DNA of 64,000 nucleotides from CAVRRZ01 sp963723745. GTDB taxonomy: Bacteria > Actinomycetota > Actinomycetes > Mycobacteriales > Geodermatophilaceae. The stretch lies in assembly GCA_963723745.1 (NCBI GenBank), contig CAVRRZ010000002.1:62001-126000 (forward strand). Reading direction: 5' to 3'. Below are positions 8,680 to 17,549 of the stretch, piece by piece. The position numbers and the translations under genes are program-made. How positions within the stretch are numbered: the stretch's first letter is position 1; the number at the start of each line of letters is the position of its first letter. The notes under the pieces were generated by a model. It did not search any database. It was not told the DNA's origin and saw only the letters and a program-made list of their open reading frames with translations.

Positions 8680-10512
8680 ATGTCCCTCACGTCATTCCGC
8701 CGCTCGGCCGTGGTCCTGGTGGCCTCGGCCACCGCGGCCAGCGGCTTCCTCACCGGCACCGCCAGTGCCGGCGACGACGCCCGCCACCCGCACGAGCAGC
8801 CCCGGCCCGACTTCACCCTGACCCTGCTGCACATGAACGACGGCGAATCGGCCCTGCTGCCCGTCGAGGACGACGAAGGCAACATCACCGGGGGGGTCGA
8901 CCGGTTCGCCGAACTGATGCAGCAGCAGCGCGCCCAGGCCGACAAGGGCCCGCGTCAGCGCGGCATGGCTGCCAAGCGCGGCGTCGTCTCGGTCTCCGGC
9001 GGCGACAACTTCCTCCCCGGGCCCCAGCTGGACGCGAGCGACGCGCTGCCCGGTCGCATCTTCGACGCGGTCGCCCTCCGCCAGATGGGGCTGGACCTCT
9101 CCATCCTCGGCAACCATGACTTCGACCGGACACCGGACTTCCTCGGTCAGTTCCTCGAGGACCTCGAGGACAGGCGCGGCAACAGCGACCTCCCGTTCCT
9201 CGCCAACAACCTCGACGTCAGCGACGAGCCGGCGCTGGTCGCGCAGGTCGAGGACGGCACGATCGTCACGTCCCACGTCGAGCAGCGACGTGGCGAGAGG
9301 ATCGGGTTCATCGGCCTGACCACACCCGACCTGCCGCAGCTCACGAGCTCGCGCAACGTCGAGGTCGACCCTGCCCTCGCGGAGATCGCCAACGCGAAGG
9401 CCGCCTGGTACGCGAAGAAGGGCGTCGACAAGGTCATCCTGATCTCGCACCTGCAGGACATCGAGAACGAGCGGACCCTCGCCGCATCACTGCGCGGCGT
9501 GGACATCATCGTCGGCGCCGGCGGCGCGGAGCTGCTCGCCTCGCCCGGTGACCCGCTGCTCCCGGGCACCGACCCGGCCGAGGACGTCTACGACGAGTAT
9601 CCGATCCTCGCCACGGACCGCGACGGCGAGGTCGTGCCGATCGTGACCACGCCCGGCACCCACCAGTACGTCGGCCGGCTGGTCGTCACCTTCGACCAGA
9701 AGGGCGAGCTGCTCACCATCCACGACGGCCTCTCCCGTCCGCTGCCCGTCAGCGACCGGACGGTGCGCCCCGACCCGACGGTCCACCGGCTCGTCGTCGA
9801 CCCGGTGGAGGAGTACGTCGCGACGCTCGCCGAGACGGTCATCGCCGTAACCGGCGTCGCACTCAACGGCGTGCAGGCCGACGTGCGCAGCAAGGAGACG
9901 AACCTGGGCAACCTCGTCGCGGACGCACTGCTCGACGCAGGTCAGGACGGGGCAGCCGCCGCGGGCGTCACCTCGCCGATCGTCGCGCTGCAGAACGGCG
10001 GCGGCATCCGCAACAGCCTGGTGCTCGAGGACGACATCACCGCCCTGGACGCCTACACGCTGCTGCCGTTCTCGAACTTCGTCGCCATCGCACCGGCGGT
10101 GCCGATCGCCACGTTCGTCGAGGCTGCCGAGCGCGGCCTGGCGGGGCTGCCCGGCGCCGCGGGCTCGTTCGCCCAGATCGCCGGCTACCGGGTGACCTAC
10201 GACGCGAGCCGGTCGGCCGGGTCCCGCGTCGTCGACCTCGTCCTGGACGACGGCACGGTCATCGTGGACGACGGCGCGCTCGCGCCGACGGCACCCGCGA
10301 CGATCTCGATCGCAACCATCGACTTCCTCCTCCGTGACTCCGGCGACGGCACCTCCGGTGACGGGTATCCGTTCAGCGGGGTCGACTTCACGGTGCTGCC
10401 GGTGACCTATCAGGAGGCGTTCTCCGGCTACCTCCAGGACGACCTCGGTGGCGTGGTCACCGCCGCGGACTACCCCGCGGGCGGCGAGGGCCGGATCACG
10501 CCGATCCCCTGA
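8680..10512 (+). CDS. Secreted metallophosphatase/5'-nucleotidase
   Basis: A 610-residue extracellular enzyme of the 5'-nucleotidase/UDP-sugar hydrolase family. Residues 1-31 form a Sec signal peptide (SFRR, hydrophobic core, cleavage after TASA). The calcineurin-like metallophosphatase domain has GGDNFLPGP and LGNHDFDRTPDF. The C-terminal 5'-nucleotidase domain has NGGGIRNSLV and ends at TYQEAFSGYLQDD. The first metal motif reads HMNDGES rather than the classical NDxHG, which marks a known-looking subgroup. No LPxTG or membrane anchor follows, so it is probably released. GGAG lies before the ATG. It stands alone and is followed by a strong terminator. Likely role: scavenging phosphate or nucleosides outside the cell. 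Confidence 0.9.
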   Translation: MSLTSFRRSAVVLVASATAASGFLTGTASAGDDARHPHEQPRPDFTLTLLHMNDGESALLPVEDDEGNITGGVDRFAELMQQQRAQADKGPRQRGMAAKRGVVSVSGGDNFLPGPQLDASDALPGRIFDAVALRQMGLDLSILGNHDFDRTPDFLGQFLEDLEDRRGNSDLPFLANNLDVSDEPALVAQVEDGTIVTSHVEQRRGERIGFIGLTTPDLPQLTSSRNVEVDPALAEIANAKAAWYAKKGVDKVILISHLQDIENERTLAASLRGVDIIVGAGGAELLASPGDPLLPGTDPAEDVYDEYPILATDRDGEVVPIVTTPGTHQYVGRLVVTFDQKGELLTIHDGLSRPLPVSDRTVRPDPTVHRLVVDPVEEYVATLAETVIAVTGVALNGVQADVRSKETNLGNLVADALLDAGQDGAAAAGVTSPIVALQNGGGIRNSLVLEDDITALDAYTLLPFSNFVAIAPAVPIATFVEAAERGLAGLPGAAGSFAQIAGYRVTYDASRSAGSRVVDLVLDDGTVIVDDGALAPTAPATISIATIDFLLRDSGDGTSGDGYPFSGVDFTVLPVTYQEAFSGYLQDDLGGVVTAADYPAGGEGRITPIP

Positions 10513-10530
10513 CGCGACGTAGCAGGTGCA

Positions 10531-10569
10531 CGGGCGCCCGCCGCGATGCTGCATCGCGGCGGGCGCCCG
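10531..10569. terminator. Perfect 19-bp inverted repeat terminator
   Basis: Two perfectly complementary 19-base arms (10531-10549 and 10551-10569) separated by one base lie 19 bases past the 5'-nucleotidase stop. The arms are very GC-rich (GGGCGCCCGCCGCGATGC core), with no T-run. Confidence 0.75.
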
Positions 10570-10607
10570 CTGTCGTGTCGGCATCGAACAGATGTTCGGC
10601 CGCGTGT

Positions 10608-10619
10608 CACACTGAGCTC
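10608..10619 (+). promoter_or_regulatory. Candidate leaderless -10 element for the 99-residue gene
   Basis: CACACT at 10608-10613 ends 6 bases before the GTG at 10620, the spacing seen at other likely leaderless genes in the window. No clear -35 box is seen. Confidence 0.4.
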
Positions 10620-10919
10620 GTGGCCGGAGGAATGCGTCGCGGGGGGTCCCGCCCCTCGCTGGGCGAGCGTGCGGCCGACTCGGGAGTGCCCGGCGCGTCC
10701 CGTGCCACAGGTGCACAGGCCCCGGCGCCTCGGCCCGGGGGCCGGCACTGCTGGGTGCACGATCCACCCGAGTGGCCGGGCACGTGGCCGGGGCTGCTCG
10801 TGGAGTGGCGCCAGCGGCCCGACGGCTGGCACGGCCGGGTCACCTACACCGTCGGCGGCCCGCACGGGCCGGTGCTCGTCGAGGCGTGGCTGCCGGCCGA
10901 CCTGCTGGAGCAGCGCTGA
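10620..10919 (+). CDS. Small hypothetical protein, 99 residues
   Basis: I do not recognise this protein. From the GTG at 10620 it has a basic, disordered N-terminal half (MRRGGSRPSLGERAADSG). A more ordered C-terminal half follows, with CWVHDPPEWPGTWPGLLVEW, DGWHGRVTYTV and VLVEAWLPADLLEQR, rich in Trp and Pro. Sequence of this W-P-G type is common in small actinobacterial proteins of unknown function. An ATG 12 bases on (10632) sits too close to GGAGG to use it well, so I prefer the GTG. It is flanked by a terminator upstream and a separate gene downstream. Confidence 0.6.
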   Translation: MAGGMRRGGSRPSLGERAADSGVPGASRATGAQAPAPRPGGRHCWVHDPPEWPGTWPGLLVEWRQRPDGWHGRVTYTVGGPHGPVLVEAWLPADLLEQR

Positions 10920-10996
10920 GGGGTCGGGTCGGTCAGCGCAGCTCCAGGGAGTACCGGTGCATCTCGAACCTCAGGCCCGCCTGGGACCATCGTGGG

Positions 10997-11812
10997 GTGC
11001 TCGCGAATCGACAGCGCTGGGGTGCGCTCGCCTGGATCCTGACCCTGCAGTTCTTCGTCGTCGAGACCATCGCCGAACTGCGACAGGACCAGCCCTACTC
11101 GCGCATCGACGACGTGATCAGCGCCCTCGGCTCGGACGCGTCACCGGCCGCGGCGCTGATGAACGCGTCCTTCGTCCTGCAGGGCGTGCTGATCGCGGCC
11201 GGGGCGTGGCTGCTCCGACCGGCCCTGCCCGGCGCCTCGGCCCCGGTCACCGCAGTGCTGCTGAGCCTGGCCGGTGCCGGGGTGACGGTGGTCGGCGTGG
11301 TGCCGACCGACGCCGACGGCACCGTGCACGCCGTCGGGGCGGTGCTCTACCTGGCCGGGGGGTCGCTCGGGCTGCTGGCGCTGGCGCACGCGCTGCGACC
11401 GCGGTCGGAGGCCCTGGGCTCGACGATCGCGGTCATCGGTGTCGTGTCCGCCGCGATGACCGTGTTCTTCCTTGCCGGCATCACCCGCTACCTGGGTGAG
11501 GGCGGAACCGAGCGGGTGGCCGCCTATCTCCTGCCGGTCGGCCTGGCGCTGTCCGGCCTGGTCCTGCTGCGGGCCGGCGGCGAGCCCGCGCCGGCAGGGC
11601 CGTCCCGGCGCGAGCGCCGGGCCCGCGAGCGGGAGCAGCTGCGGGCCGAGCAGGCGGCCGTCGCCGCGGAGCGCGACGCGGCGCTGGCACGGGACGCGAC
11701 AGGCGACCGGCCCGCAGCCACCACCCCGGCCGACCACCCGGCCGACCACCCCGCCGACGACCCGGGCGATGCCGAGGACCCCTGGACGTCGAGCCGCCGG
11801 CGGGCCGACTGA
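10997..11812 (+). CDS. DUF998-like membrane protein
   Basis: A 271-residue integral membrane protein. Six or so hydrophobic helices fill residues 10-200, beginning with WGALAWILTLQFFVVETIAEL, as in the DUF998 family. The motif PYSRIDDVISALG after helix 1 is typical. The cytoplasmic tail after residue 200 is highly charged (RRERRAREREQLRAEQAA) and may form a helix, then becomes acidic with the repeat ADHPADHPADDPGD. The GTG start lies 6 bases after GACCAT, a weak leaderless-type -10. Function unknown. Confidence 0.75.
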   Translation: MLANRQRWGALAWILTLQFFVVETIAELRQDQPYSRIDDVISALGSDASPAAALMNASFVLQGVLIAAGAWLLRPALPGASAPVTAVLLSLAGAGVTVVGVVPTDADGTVHAVGAVLYLAGGSLGLLALAHALRPRSEALGSTIAVIGVVSAAMTVFFLAGITRYLGEGGTERVAAYLLPVGLALSGLVLLRAGGEPAPAGPSRRERRAREREQLRAEQAAVAAERDAALARDATGDRPAATTPADHPADHPADDPGDAEDPWTSSRRRAD

Positions 11813-11852
11813 GCACCTGGCCGGGCGCGCGGCGGTCGGAAAGGATGAGGGC

Positions 11853-12308
11853 ATGAGCAGCGAGCAGGACCGCGCCCTCGACGTCATCCCGGCCGAGGAG
11901 TGCTACGAACTGCTCGCCGGCCACGAGATCGGCCGGATCGGCGTGAACGCCGAGAACTTCCCGCTGATCTTCCCGGTCAACTACGCGATGGACGGCACCA
12001 CGATCGTCGTCCGCACCCATCCGGGCACCGTGCTGCGCACGGCGGAGCACGCCAACGTGACGTTCGAGGTCGACGAGATCGACCGCCGGACACGCACGGG
12101 GTGGAGCGTGCTGGTGCGGGCCCAGGCCGAGGAGGTCGGCGAGCACCACCGCGACGAACTGGTGGCCCGCACGCAGGCCACCGGCGTGCAGCCGTGGGCG
12201 CCGGGTGAGCACGGCAACTGGCTGCGGCTGATCCCGCACGCGATCAGCGGCCGCCGGATCGTGCCCGGCGAGCTGCCCCCCGCGGTGGACCCCCGCGCCT
12301 ACCTCTGA
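11853..12308 (+). CDS. Pyridoxamine 5'-phosphate oxidase family (FMN/F420-binding split barrel) protein
   Basis: A 151-residue single-domain split beta-barrel protein. LDVIPAEECYELLAGHEIGRIG, FPLIFPVNYAMDG and WSVLVRAQAEEV match the small actinobacterial PNPOx-like proteins that bind F420, FMN or haem. The C-terminal GNWLRLIPHAISGRRI is typical of the family. The ATG at 11853 follows AAGGAT by 6 bases. It is monocistronic between a DUF998-like gene and a convergent permease. Substrate and cofactor are unknown. Confidence 0.8.
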   Translation: MSSEQDRALDVIPAEECYELLAGHEIGRIGVNAENFPLIFPVNYAMDGTTIVVRTHPGTVLRTAEHANVTFEVDEIDRRTRTGWSVLVRAQAEEVGEHHRDELVARTQATGVQPWAPGEHGNWLRLIPHAISGRRIVPGELPPAVDPRAYL

Positions 12309-12315
12309 CCCCGGT

Positions 12316-13266
12316 TCACACGGTCGGCCCGGCCTCCTGCGGCACGGGCACCGGACGGCGCACCGGCGCCCGCCGCCGCGACAGGGCGACGCCGGCCAGG
12401 CACACCGCGCCGCCGAGCACCGCCAGCGCCGGGCGGCACCTCGTCGAGCAGCAGCCAGCCCAGCCGATGACCAGCGGCGGCACCAGGTAGGTGGTGACGC
12501 CGAGCCGCCCGGCGTCCATGCGGGCCAGCGCGTAGGCCCAGGTGCTGAACGCCAGCGCGGTGGGCACCACACCGAGGTAGACCATGCCGGCCACCGAGCC
12601 GGCCGAGGCCGACGCCAGGTCGCCGGCCAGGGCGCCGGCGCACGGCAGGCAGCACAGCGCCCCGATCGCGCACGCGGTGAAGGTCACCTGCAGCGCCGGG
12701 CAGCCGCACGCAGCACCGGCTTCTGGGCCACCACACCGATCGCGTAGGTGACCGCGGCGACGACGCACAGCAGCACACCGATGAGGTCGGCCGCAGCGCT
12801 GCGGGTGGCCAGGCCGATGAGACCACGCCGGCGAAGGCGACCGCGATCCCGGCGAGCAGCCAGCGCGGGAAGCCCTCGCCCAGCAGCAGCCCGGCGAAGA
12901 CCGCGATGAGGATCGGGCCGATGTTGACCAGCATCGCCGTGGTGCCCGGCGTCGAGCGTGCTGCTCGGCGGCGTTGAGCGCGACGTTGTAGATGCCGAAC
13001 CAGGCCGACGCCGCACGCCGTCAGCAGCGCCCACTCCCGGCGGGTGGGCCGGACCCAGCCGCGGCGGGAGGAGCAGGGCGCCCAGGACCAGCGTGCCGAC
13101 GAGCAACCGGCCGAGGGCCAGGGCTCCGGGCGAGAAGTTCCTCGCCCACGCCACGGATGGCCACGAAGGCCGAGGCCCACGCGAGGAGGGTGACGCCGAC
13201 TGCGAGAGCGGGCAGCGCGGCGACCCGTCGCGACGGGGGCGCGACGGAAGAGGCGGTGACGGTCAC
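12316..13266 (-). CDS. DMT/EamA family transporter (frame-disrupted)
   Basis: A ten-helix drug/metabolite permease of about 310 residues assembled from several frames. It starts VTVTASSVAPPSRRVAALPA then LLAWASAFVAIRGVGEELL (helix 1), and ends VLGGAVCLAGVALSRRRAPV. Pieces such as LALGRLLVGTLVLGALLL, TTAMLVNIGPILIAVFAGLL and VAGMVYLGVVPTALAFSTWAYAL are characteristic of EamA repeats. About seven single-base insertions break the frame. The GTG start lies 6 bases after TAGTGT, a good leaderless -10. Substrate unknown. Confidence 0.8.
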
Positions 13267-13272
13267 AGCGGC

Positions 13273-13278
13273 ACACTA
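13273..13278 (-). promoter_or_regulatory. -10 element, leaderless start of the EamA gene
   Basis: TAGTGT on the minus strand ends 6 bases before the GTG at 13266. It fits the TANNNT consensus and there is no ribosome site, so transcription probably begins at or next to the start codon. Confidence 0.55.
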
Positions 13279-13363
13279 GGCGGCGGGTACGACGACTCTC
13301 CGGCGGTTGTCCGACGTCGTCCGGACCGCTGCGGATCCTGGCAGGACCGGCGCGGTCGGCGGG

Positions 13364-14114
13364 TCAGCCGCGCAGGTGGTCGAGCGTAGGTGCGGGTGCC
13401 GCGGGCGCCGCCGGAGGGCAGCGCGGCGCCGTCCCGGAAGGCGGTGCTCAGCCTGCCGGGCACGGGGGTGGCGACCACGTGGACGTCCGGCGTCGCGCGC
13501 CGCCGCCCAGGCATGCGGGCCAGCTCGGCCGCGGTGAGCTCCTCGGGACCGCCGAACTCGACGACGCCGCCGGCCGGCGCGCCGCCGGCGACCTGCACCA
13601 CGTGCTCGGCCACCTCACCGACGTCGACCGGCTGGGCGCGCCAGCCCATCGGCACCGGCAGCACCGGGCCGCGCTTGGCCGACTCGAGCAGCTCGTCGAC
13701 GAAGTGGTGGAACTGGGTGACCCGCAGCAGCGTCACCGGCAGCCCGGAGGCCAGCAGCACCTGCTCGGCGGCGAACTTGGCCCGGTAGTAGCCGTACGGG
13801 ATCCGGTCGACGCCGACGATGGAGATGTACACGAGGTGCCGCAGCCGGTCACGGTCACCGCCTGGACGAGCCGCCGGGTGCCGGCGACGTCGACCTGCCA
13901 TGGGTTGCCCCGCGGGATCGCTGGCGGCGTGGACGACGATGTCCGCCCCGGCGAGCGCGTGCGGCAGGTCCCGGCCGGTGGCCAGGTCGCCGCGCACGCC
14001 GCCCGGGCCGGTCCCGCGCCGCGACATCTGCTTGACCGTGTGCCCCGCCGCCTGCAGGGGTGCGACGAGCCGCGATCCGAGCCGGCCGGTGCCGCCGGTG
14101 ACAAGAACGTCCAT
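13364..14114 (-). CDS. NmrA/atypical SDR NAD(P)-binding protein
   Basis: An NAD(P)-binding epimerase-like protein of about 248 residues. It begins MDVLVTGGTGRLGSRLVAPL (nucleotide motif GGTGRLG). It continues with HLVYISIVGVDRIPYGYY, where the Tyr-x-x-x-Lys is YYRAKF, and LLRVTQFHHFVDELL. Such proteins are often annotated as NAD(P)H-binding SDRs of unknown substrate. Insertions near 13905 and 13850 break the centre; one near 13385 hides the natural end YLDHLRG at 13364. The ATG is 6 bases after CAGACT (leaderless-type). It is divergent from the HTH-MurA fusion gene. Confidence 0.78.
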
Positions 14115-14120
14115 GCACCG

Positions 14121-14184
14121 AGTCTGTCGAACACTGCCGCCGTCCGGCCAGCGTGCGGGTTCGATACGGCCGCAGACATAACCT
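14121..14184. promoter_or_regulatory. Divergent leaderless promoters between the SDR and HTH-MurA genes
   Basis: On the minus strand CAGACT (14121-14126) precedes the SDR ATG by 6 bases. On the plus strand TAACCT (14179-14184) precedes the fusion-gene GTG by 6 bases. The two -10 elements are about 52 bases apart, so the polymerases would share the space. Confidence 0.5.
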
Positions 14185-14190
14185 GTCGCC

Positions 14191-15774
14191 GTGACGCTCA
14201 CGGACGCGACGACCGACTCCACCGACCGCCGGGCGCACGAGTCCAGCGCCACCCGGCGCATCGGATCCCTCGTCCGCGACGCCCGGCGGCACCGGGGCCT
14301 GACCCAGCAGCAGCTCGCCGACCGGCTGGGCACGAGCCAGAGCGCGGTCGCGCGCATCGAGCAGGGCGGCCAGAACCTGACCCTCGAGCTCCTCGGCCGG
14401 CTCTCCGACGCGCTGGACGAGCGAGCTGATCACCGTCGGACCGGCCGGCCCCACGCACCTGCGGGTCGACGGCGGCCGGCCGCTGCAGCGGCAGCGTGAC
14501 GGTGAAGTCGTCGAAGAACGCGGCGGTGGCGCTGCTGTGCGCCGCGCTGCTCAACCGCGGCCGGACGACGCTGCGCAACGTGGCCCGCATCGTCGAGGTC
14601 GACCGCATCCTCGACGTGCTCCGCTCGATCGGCGTCTCGGCGACCTGGGACGGGCAACGGGCACGACCTGACCCTCGTCGTCCCGGACGAGCTCGACCTG
14701 GCCGGCGATCGACGCCGACGCCGCCCGGCGCACCCGCAGCATCATCATGTTCCTGGGCCCGCTGCTGCACCGGTGCCGCGACGTTCGCGCTGCCCTACGC
14801 CGGCGGCTGCGACCTGGGCACCCGCACCGTGCAGCCGCACATGATCGCGCTGCGCCCGTTCGGCCTGGAGATCGAGGCGCACGCCGGTGAGTACCAGGCG
14901 CACCGTCGGCGCACCGAGCCCGCCGGCGACCGCACGATCGTGCTGACCGAGCGCGGCGACACCGTCACCGAGAACGCGCTGCTGGCCGCCGCGCGCACCG
15001 AGGGCACGACGACGATCCGCAACGCCAGCTCCAACTACATGGTCCAGGACCTGTGCCTGTACCTGCGGCTGCTCGGGGTCGGCATCGAGGGCCTGGGGAC
15101 GACGACGCTCGTCGTCCGCGGGCCGGGCGGTGCTGGACGCCGACGTCGACTACACGATCAGCGAGGACCCGGTGGAGGCGATGAGCCTGCTCACCGCGGG
15201 CATCGTCACCGGGTCGGAGCTGACCGTCGCGCCGGGCGCCGATGGAGTTCCTGGAGATCGAGCTCGCCGTGCTGGCCGAGATGGGGCTGCGCTTCGCAGC
15301 TCTCCCCGGAGTACCTGGCCGACAACGGGCACACCCGGCTGGCCGACATCACGATCTCGCCGTCGGAGCTGCGGGCGCCGATCGACAAGATCCACCCGAT
15401 GCCGTTCCCGGGCCTCAACATCGACAACCTGCCGTTCTTCGCGGTGATCGCCGCGCAGGCCGAGCGGATCGACGATGATCCACGACTGGGTCTACGACAA
15501 CCGCGCGATCCACCTGTCGGACCTCACCCGGCTCGGCGCCGACGTCCGGCTGCTCGACCCGCACCGGGTGCTGGTCAACGGGCCGACGCACTGGTCGAGC
15601 GCCGAGATCGTCTGCCCGCCGGCGCTGCGGCCGGCGGTCTGCATCCTGCTGGCCATGCTCGCGGCCAAGGGGACGTCGGTGCTGCGCAACGTCGACATCA
15701 TCGCCCGCGGCTACGAGCACCTCTACGAGCGCCTGGTCGAGATGGGCGCCTCGATCGAGGTCTTCTCCGACTGA
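14191..15774 (+). CDS. HTH (XRE)-MurA fusion: UDP-GlcNAc 1-carboxyvinyltransferase-like protein
   Basis: One protein of about 520 residues built from two parts. Residues 20-75 are a Cro/C1 helix-turn-helix (GLTQQQLADRLGTSQSAVARI). From about residue 80 the sequence is an EPSP-synthase-fold enzyme like MurA. It keeps the substrate lysine/asparagine pair (VKSSKNAAVALLCAALL), the PEP-binding cysteine loop (GGCDLGTRTVQPH), IRNASSNYMVQDLCLY, and a complete C-terminal half ending RLVEMGASIEVFSD. MurA makes the first committed precursor of peptidoglycan. Eight +1 insertions (first near 14420, at the domain junction) split the frame. The GTG is 6 bases after TAACCT. Whether it is catalytic, regulatory or both is unknown; no other murA is in the window. 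Confidence 0.82.
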
Positions 15775-15832
15775 CAGCACGACCCCTGTCCCCGGCCGTC
15801 TCGACAAGGTGACTTGGAGACCGCCGTCGGTT

Positions 15833-15879
15833 GGACCTCAGGGACCCAGGACCACGCAGGTCGTGGGTCACCGAGGTCC
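15833..15879. terminator. Bidirectional hairpin between convergent genes
   Basis: Nested arms GGACCTC/GAGGTCC and GACCCA/TGGGTC with a 15-base loop lie between the convergent HTH-MurA and SDR genes. Confidence 0.5.
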
Positions 15880-15949
15880 ACAGTTCGTCGTCCCGGCCGC
15901 CGGGAGGCGTCGGTTCTGACCGCGGCGTGCCGGCGCCCCGCGCGGGGGC

Positions 15950-16711
15950 TCAGCGCTCCTGGTCGGTGGGGCGGATCAGCACCTCGTTCACCGCCACGTG
16001 CGGCGGCTGGGTGACCAGGTAGAGCACCGCGCGCGCGACGTCGTCGGCGTGCAGGGCGCGCATGCTCGCGTGCATCCGCTCCGAGGCCGCCTTCGCCTCG
16101 GGCTGGGTGATGTGACTGGTCAGCTCCGTCGTGACCGCCCCGGGTTCCACCAGCCCTACCCGCACACCCCGGCCGGTCACTTCCTGCCGCAGCGACTCGC
16201 TGAAGGCGTTCACGGCCCACTTGCTGGCGTTGTAGACACCGGCTCCCTTGCGCGCCACCCGGCCGGCGACGCTGGAGATGTTGACGACGTCGCCGGAGCC
16301 CTGCTCGACCATGCCCTCGATCGCCGCGTGCGTCATGTACATCAGGCCGAGCACGTTGGTGTCGATCATCCGGCGCCAGTCGCCGGGATCGGCGCCGACG
16401 ATCGTGCCCAGCAGCATCACCCCGGCGTTGTTGACCAGCACGTCGAGCCCGCCGAGCTCCTCACGCGTCCGGCGGACCGCGTCGCTGGCAGGCCGCCTCG
16501 TCGGTGACGTCGAGGTCGAGGGACAGCACCCGCGCGCCGCCGTCCGCGCAGCCGCTCGGCGAGCGCGTCCAGGCGGTCCTTGCGCCGGGCACCCGACGGC
16601 GACCGCCGCCCCGGCGTCCGCGAGCGCGACCGCGGTCGCCTCGCCGATCCCGGACGACGCCCCGGTGACCAGCGCGACCTTGCCCTCCAGCGGGCGAGCG
16701 GTATCCGTCAT
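15950..16711 (-). CDS. Short-chain dehydrogenase/reductase
   Basis: A classical SDR of about 250 residues. The cofactor motif is TGASSGIGEATAVAL, the structural motif NNAGVMLLGT and the catalytic region NISSVAGRVARKGAGVYNASKWAVN (Ser, Tyr, Lys). Two or three insertions between 16490 and 16600 scramble about 40 residues after the first beta strand but the rest is intact. The ATG lies 6 bases after GATGAT. Its upstream neighbour DUF5995 ends 8 bases before. Substrate unknown. Confidence 0.87.
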   Translation of the reverse strand: MTDTARPLEGKVALVTGASSGIGEATAVALADAGAAVAVGCPAQGPPGRARRAAARTAARGCCPSTSTSPTRRPASDAVRRTREELGGLDVLVNNAGVMLLGTIVGADPGDWRRMIDTNVLGLMYMTHAAIEGMVEQGSGDVVNISSVAGRVARKGAGVYNASKWAVNAFSESLRQEVTGRGVRVGLVEPGAVTTELTSHITQPEAKAASERMHASMRALHADDVARAVLYLVTQPPHVAVNEVLIRPTDQER

Positions 16712-16718
16712 GGCCCGA

Positions 16719-17484
16719 TCATCCGGGTGGCGACGCCCCGGCGCCCGGCGGCAGGGTGACTCCGAAGCCGCGGGCGGCGAGGCGGAGCAGCACCGGGCCG
16801 GGGCGCAGCAGGTCGGCCACCCGCGCCGCGCTGACCGCCTCCAGGTCGGCGACCCGCGCGGCGTAGGCCTCGGCGCCTGCCAGCCGGGCCGCGTGCAACT
16901 CGAGCGTGTTGGCCCACACCTTGCGCCGCGCCTCGGTCAGGAAGATGCGCGACCGCCCGCCGGTTCACCGGGGCGGCCACCCGGTCCAGCGCCGTCCGCC
17001 GGCTCCCGGCCTGCTCGAGCGCCCGGTCCTCGGCGGCCACCGAGGCGGCCAGCACCAGGTCGATCCGCTCGTGGTCCCGGTGCCGCAACGCGACGACGGC
17101 GGGATCGGCCATGTCGGCCGGCGGCACCACCCGGATCAGCGACTGCGGTTGGTCGAGGTTGACGTGCGCGTTGACGCCGAGCAGCACGTGCGCCTCGGGC
17201 CGCAGCTCCGCCGATGCCCCGAACGCGAGCCGCCACGGCTCGGGGGCCGACGCCGGATCGGCCCGGGAGCGACCCAGCGCGTCGAGGTAGAGGTCGGCGA
17301 AGACGACGTCCCACTCCGCCACCCAGTCGGTGTCCTCGAACAGGCCGCGGTCCAGCGCCGCCCCGATCGCCCGAGTGATCCGCAGGTAGGTGCCGAGGAA
17401 GAACCGCGCCGGGTCACCGTCGGCGACCAGTGCGTCCAGGACGTCGCCCATCCGCGCCACGAGGGCGTCGACCCCACCCGTCAT
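16719..17484 (-). CDS. DUF5995 family protein
   Basis: A soluble, mostly helical protein of about 253 residues. It starts MTGGVDALVARMGDVLDALV. The family hallmark HVLLGVNAHVNLDQPQSL lies near residue 100, and a C-terminal helix pair has WANTLELHAARLAGAEAY. DUF5995 proteins are common in actinobacteria and have no assigned function; the conserved His/Asn in GVNAHVN suggest a binding or catalytic site. One or two insertions near 16957 and 16900 shift the frame. It lies 65 bases downstream of the PucR-type regulator, so the two may be co-transcribed. Confidence 0.78.
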
Positions 17485-17549
17485 GGAACGGCCCCGTTGC
17501 GGGGGCCCGCCGCGAGCGTGCGAGCGGTGGGGGGCAACGGGCTCCTTTC

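Noticed and set aside
14191..14499. A separate small XRE regulator of 102 residues ending at 14499
   Set aside because: Its last 25 codons are out-of-frame MurA sequence; removing one base near 14420 joins it to the enzyme.
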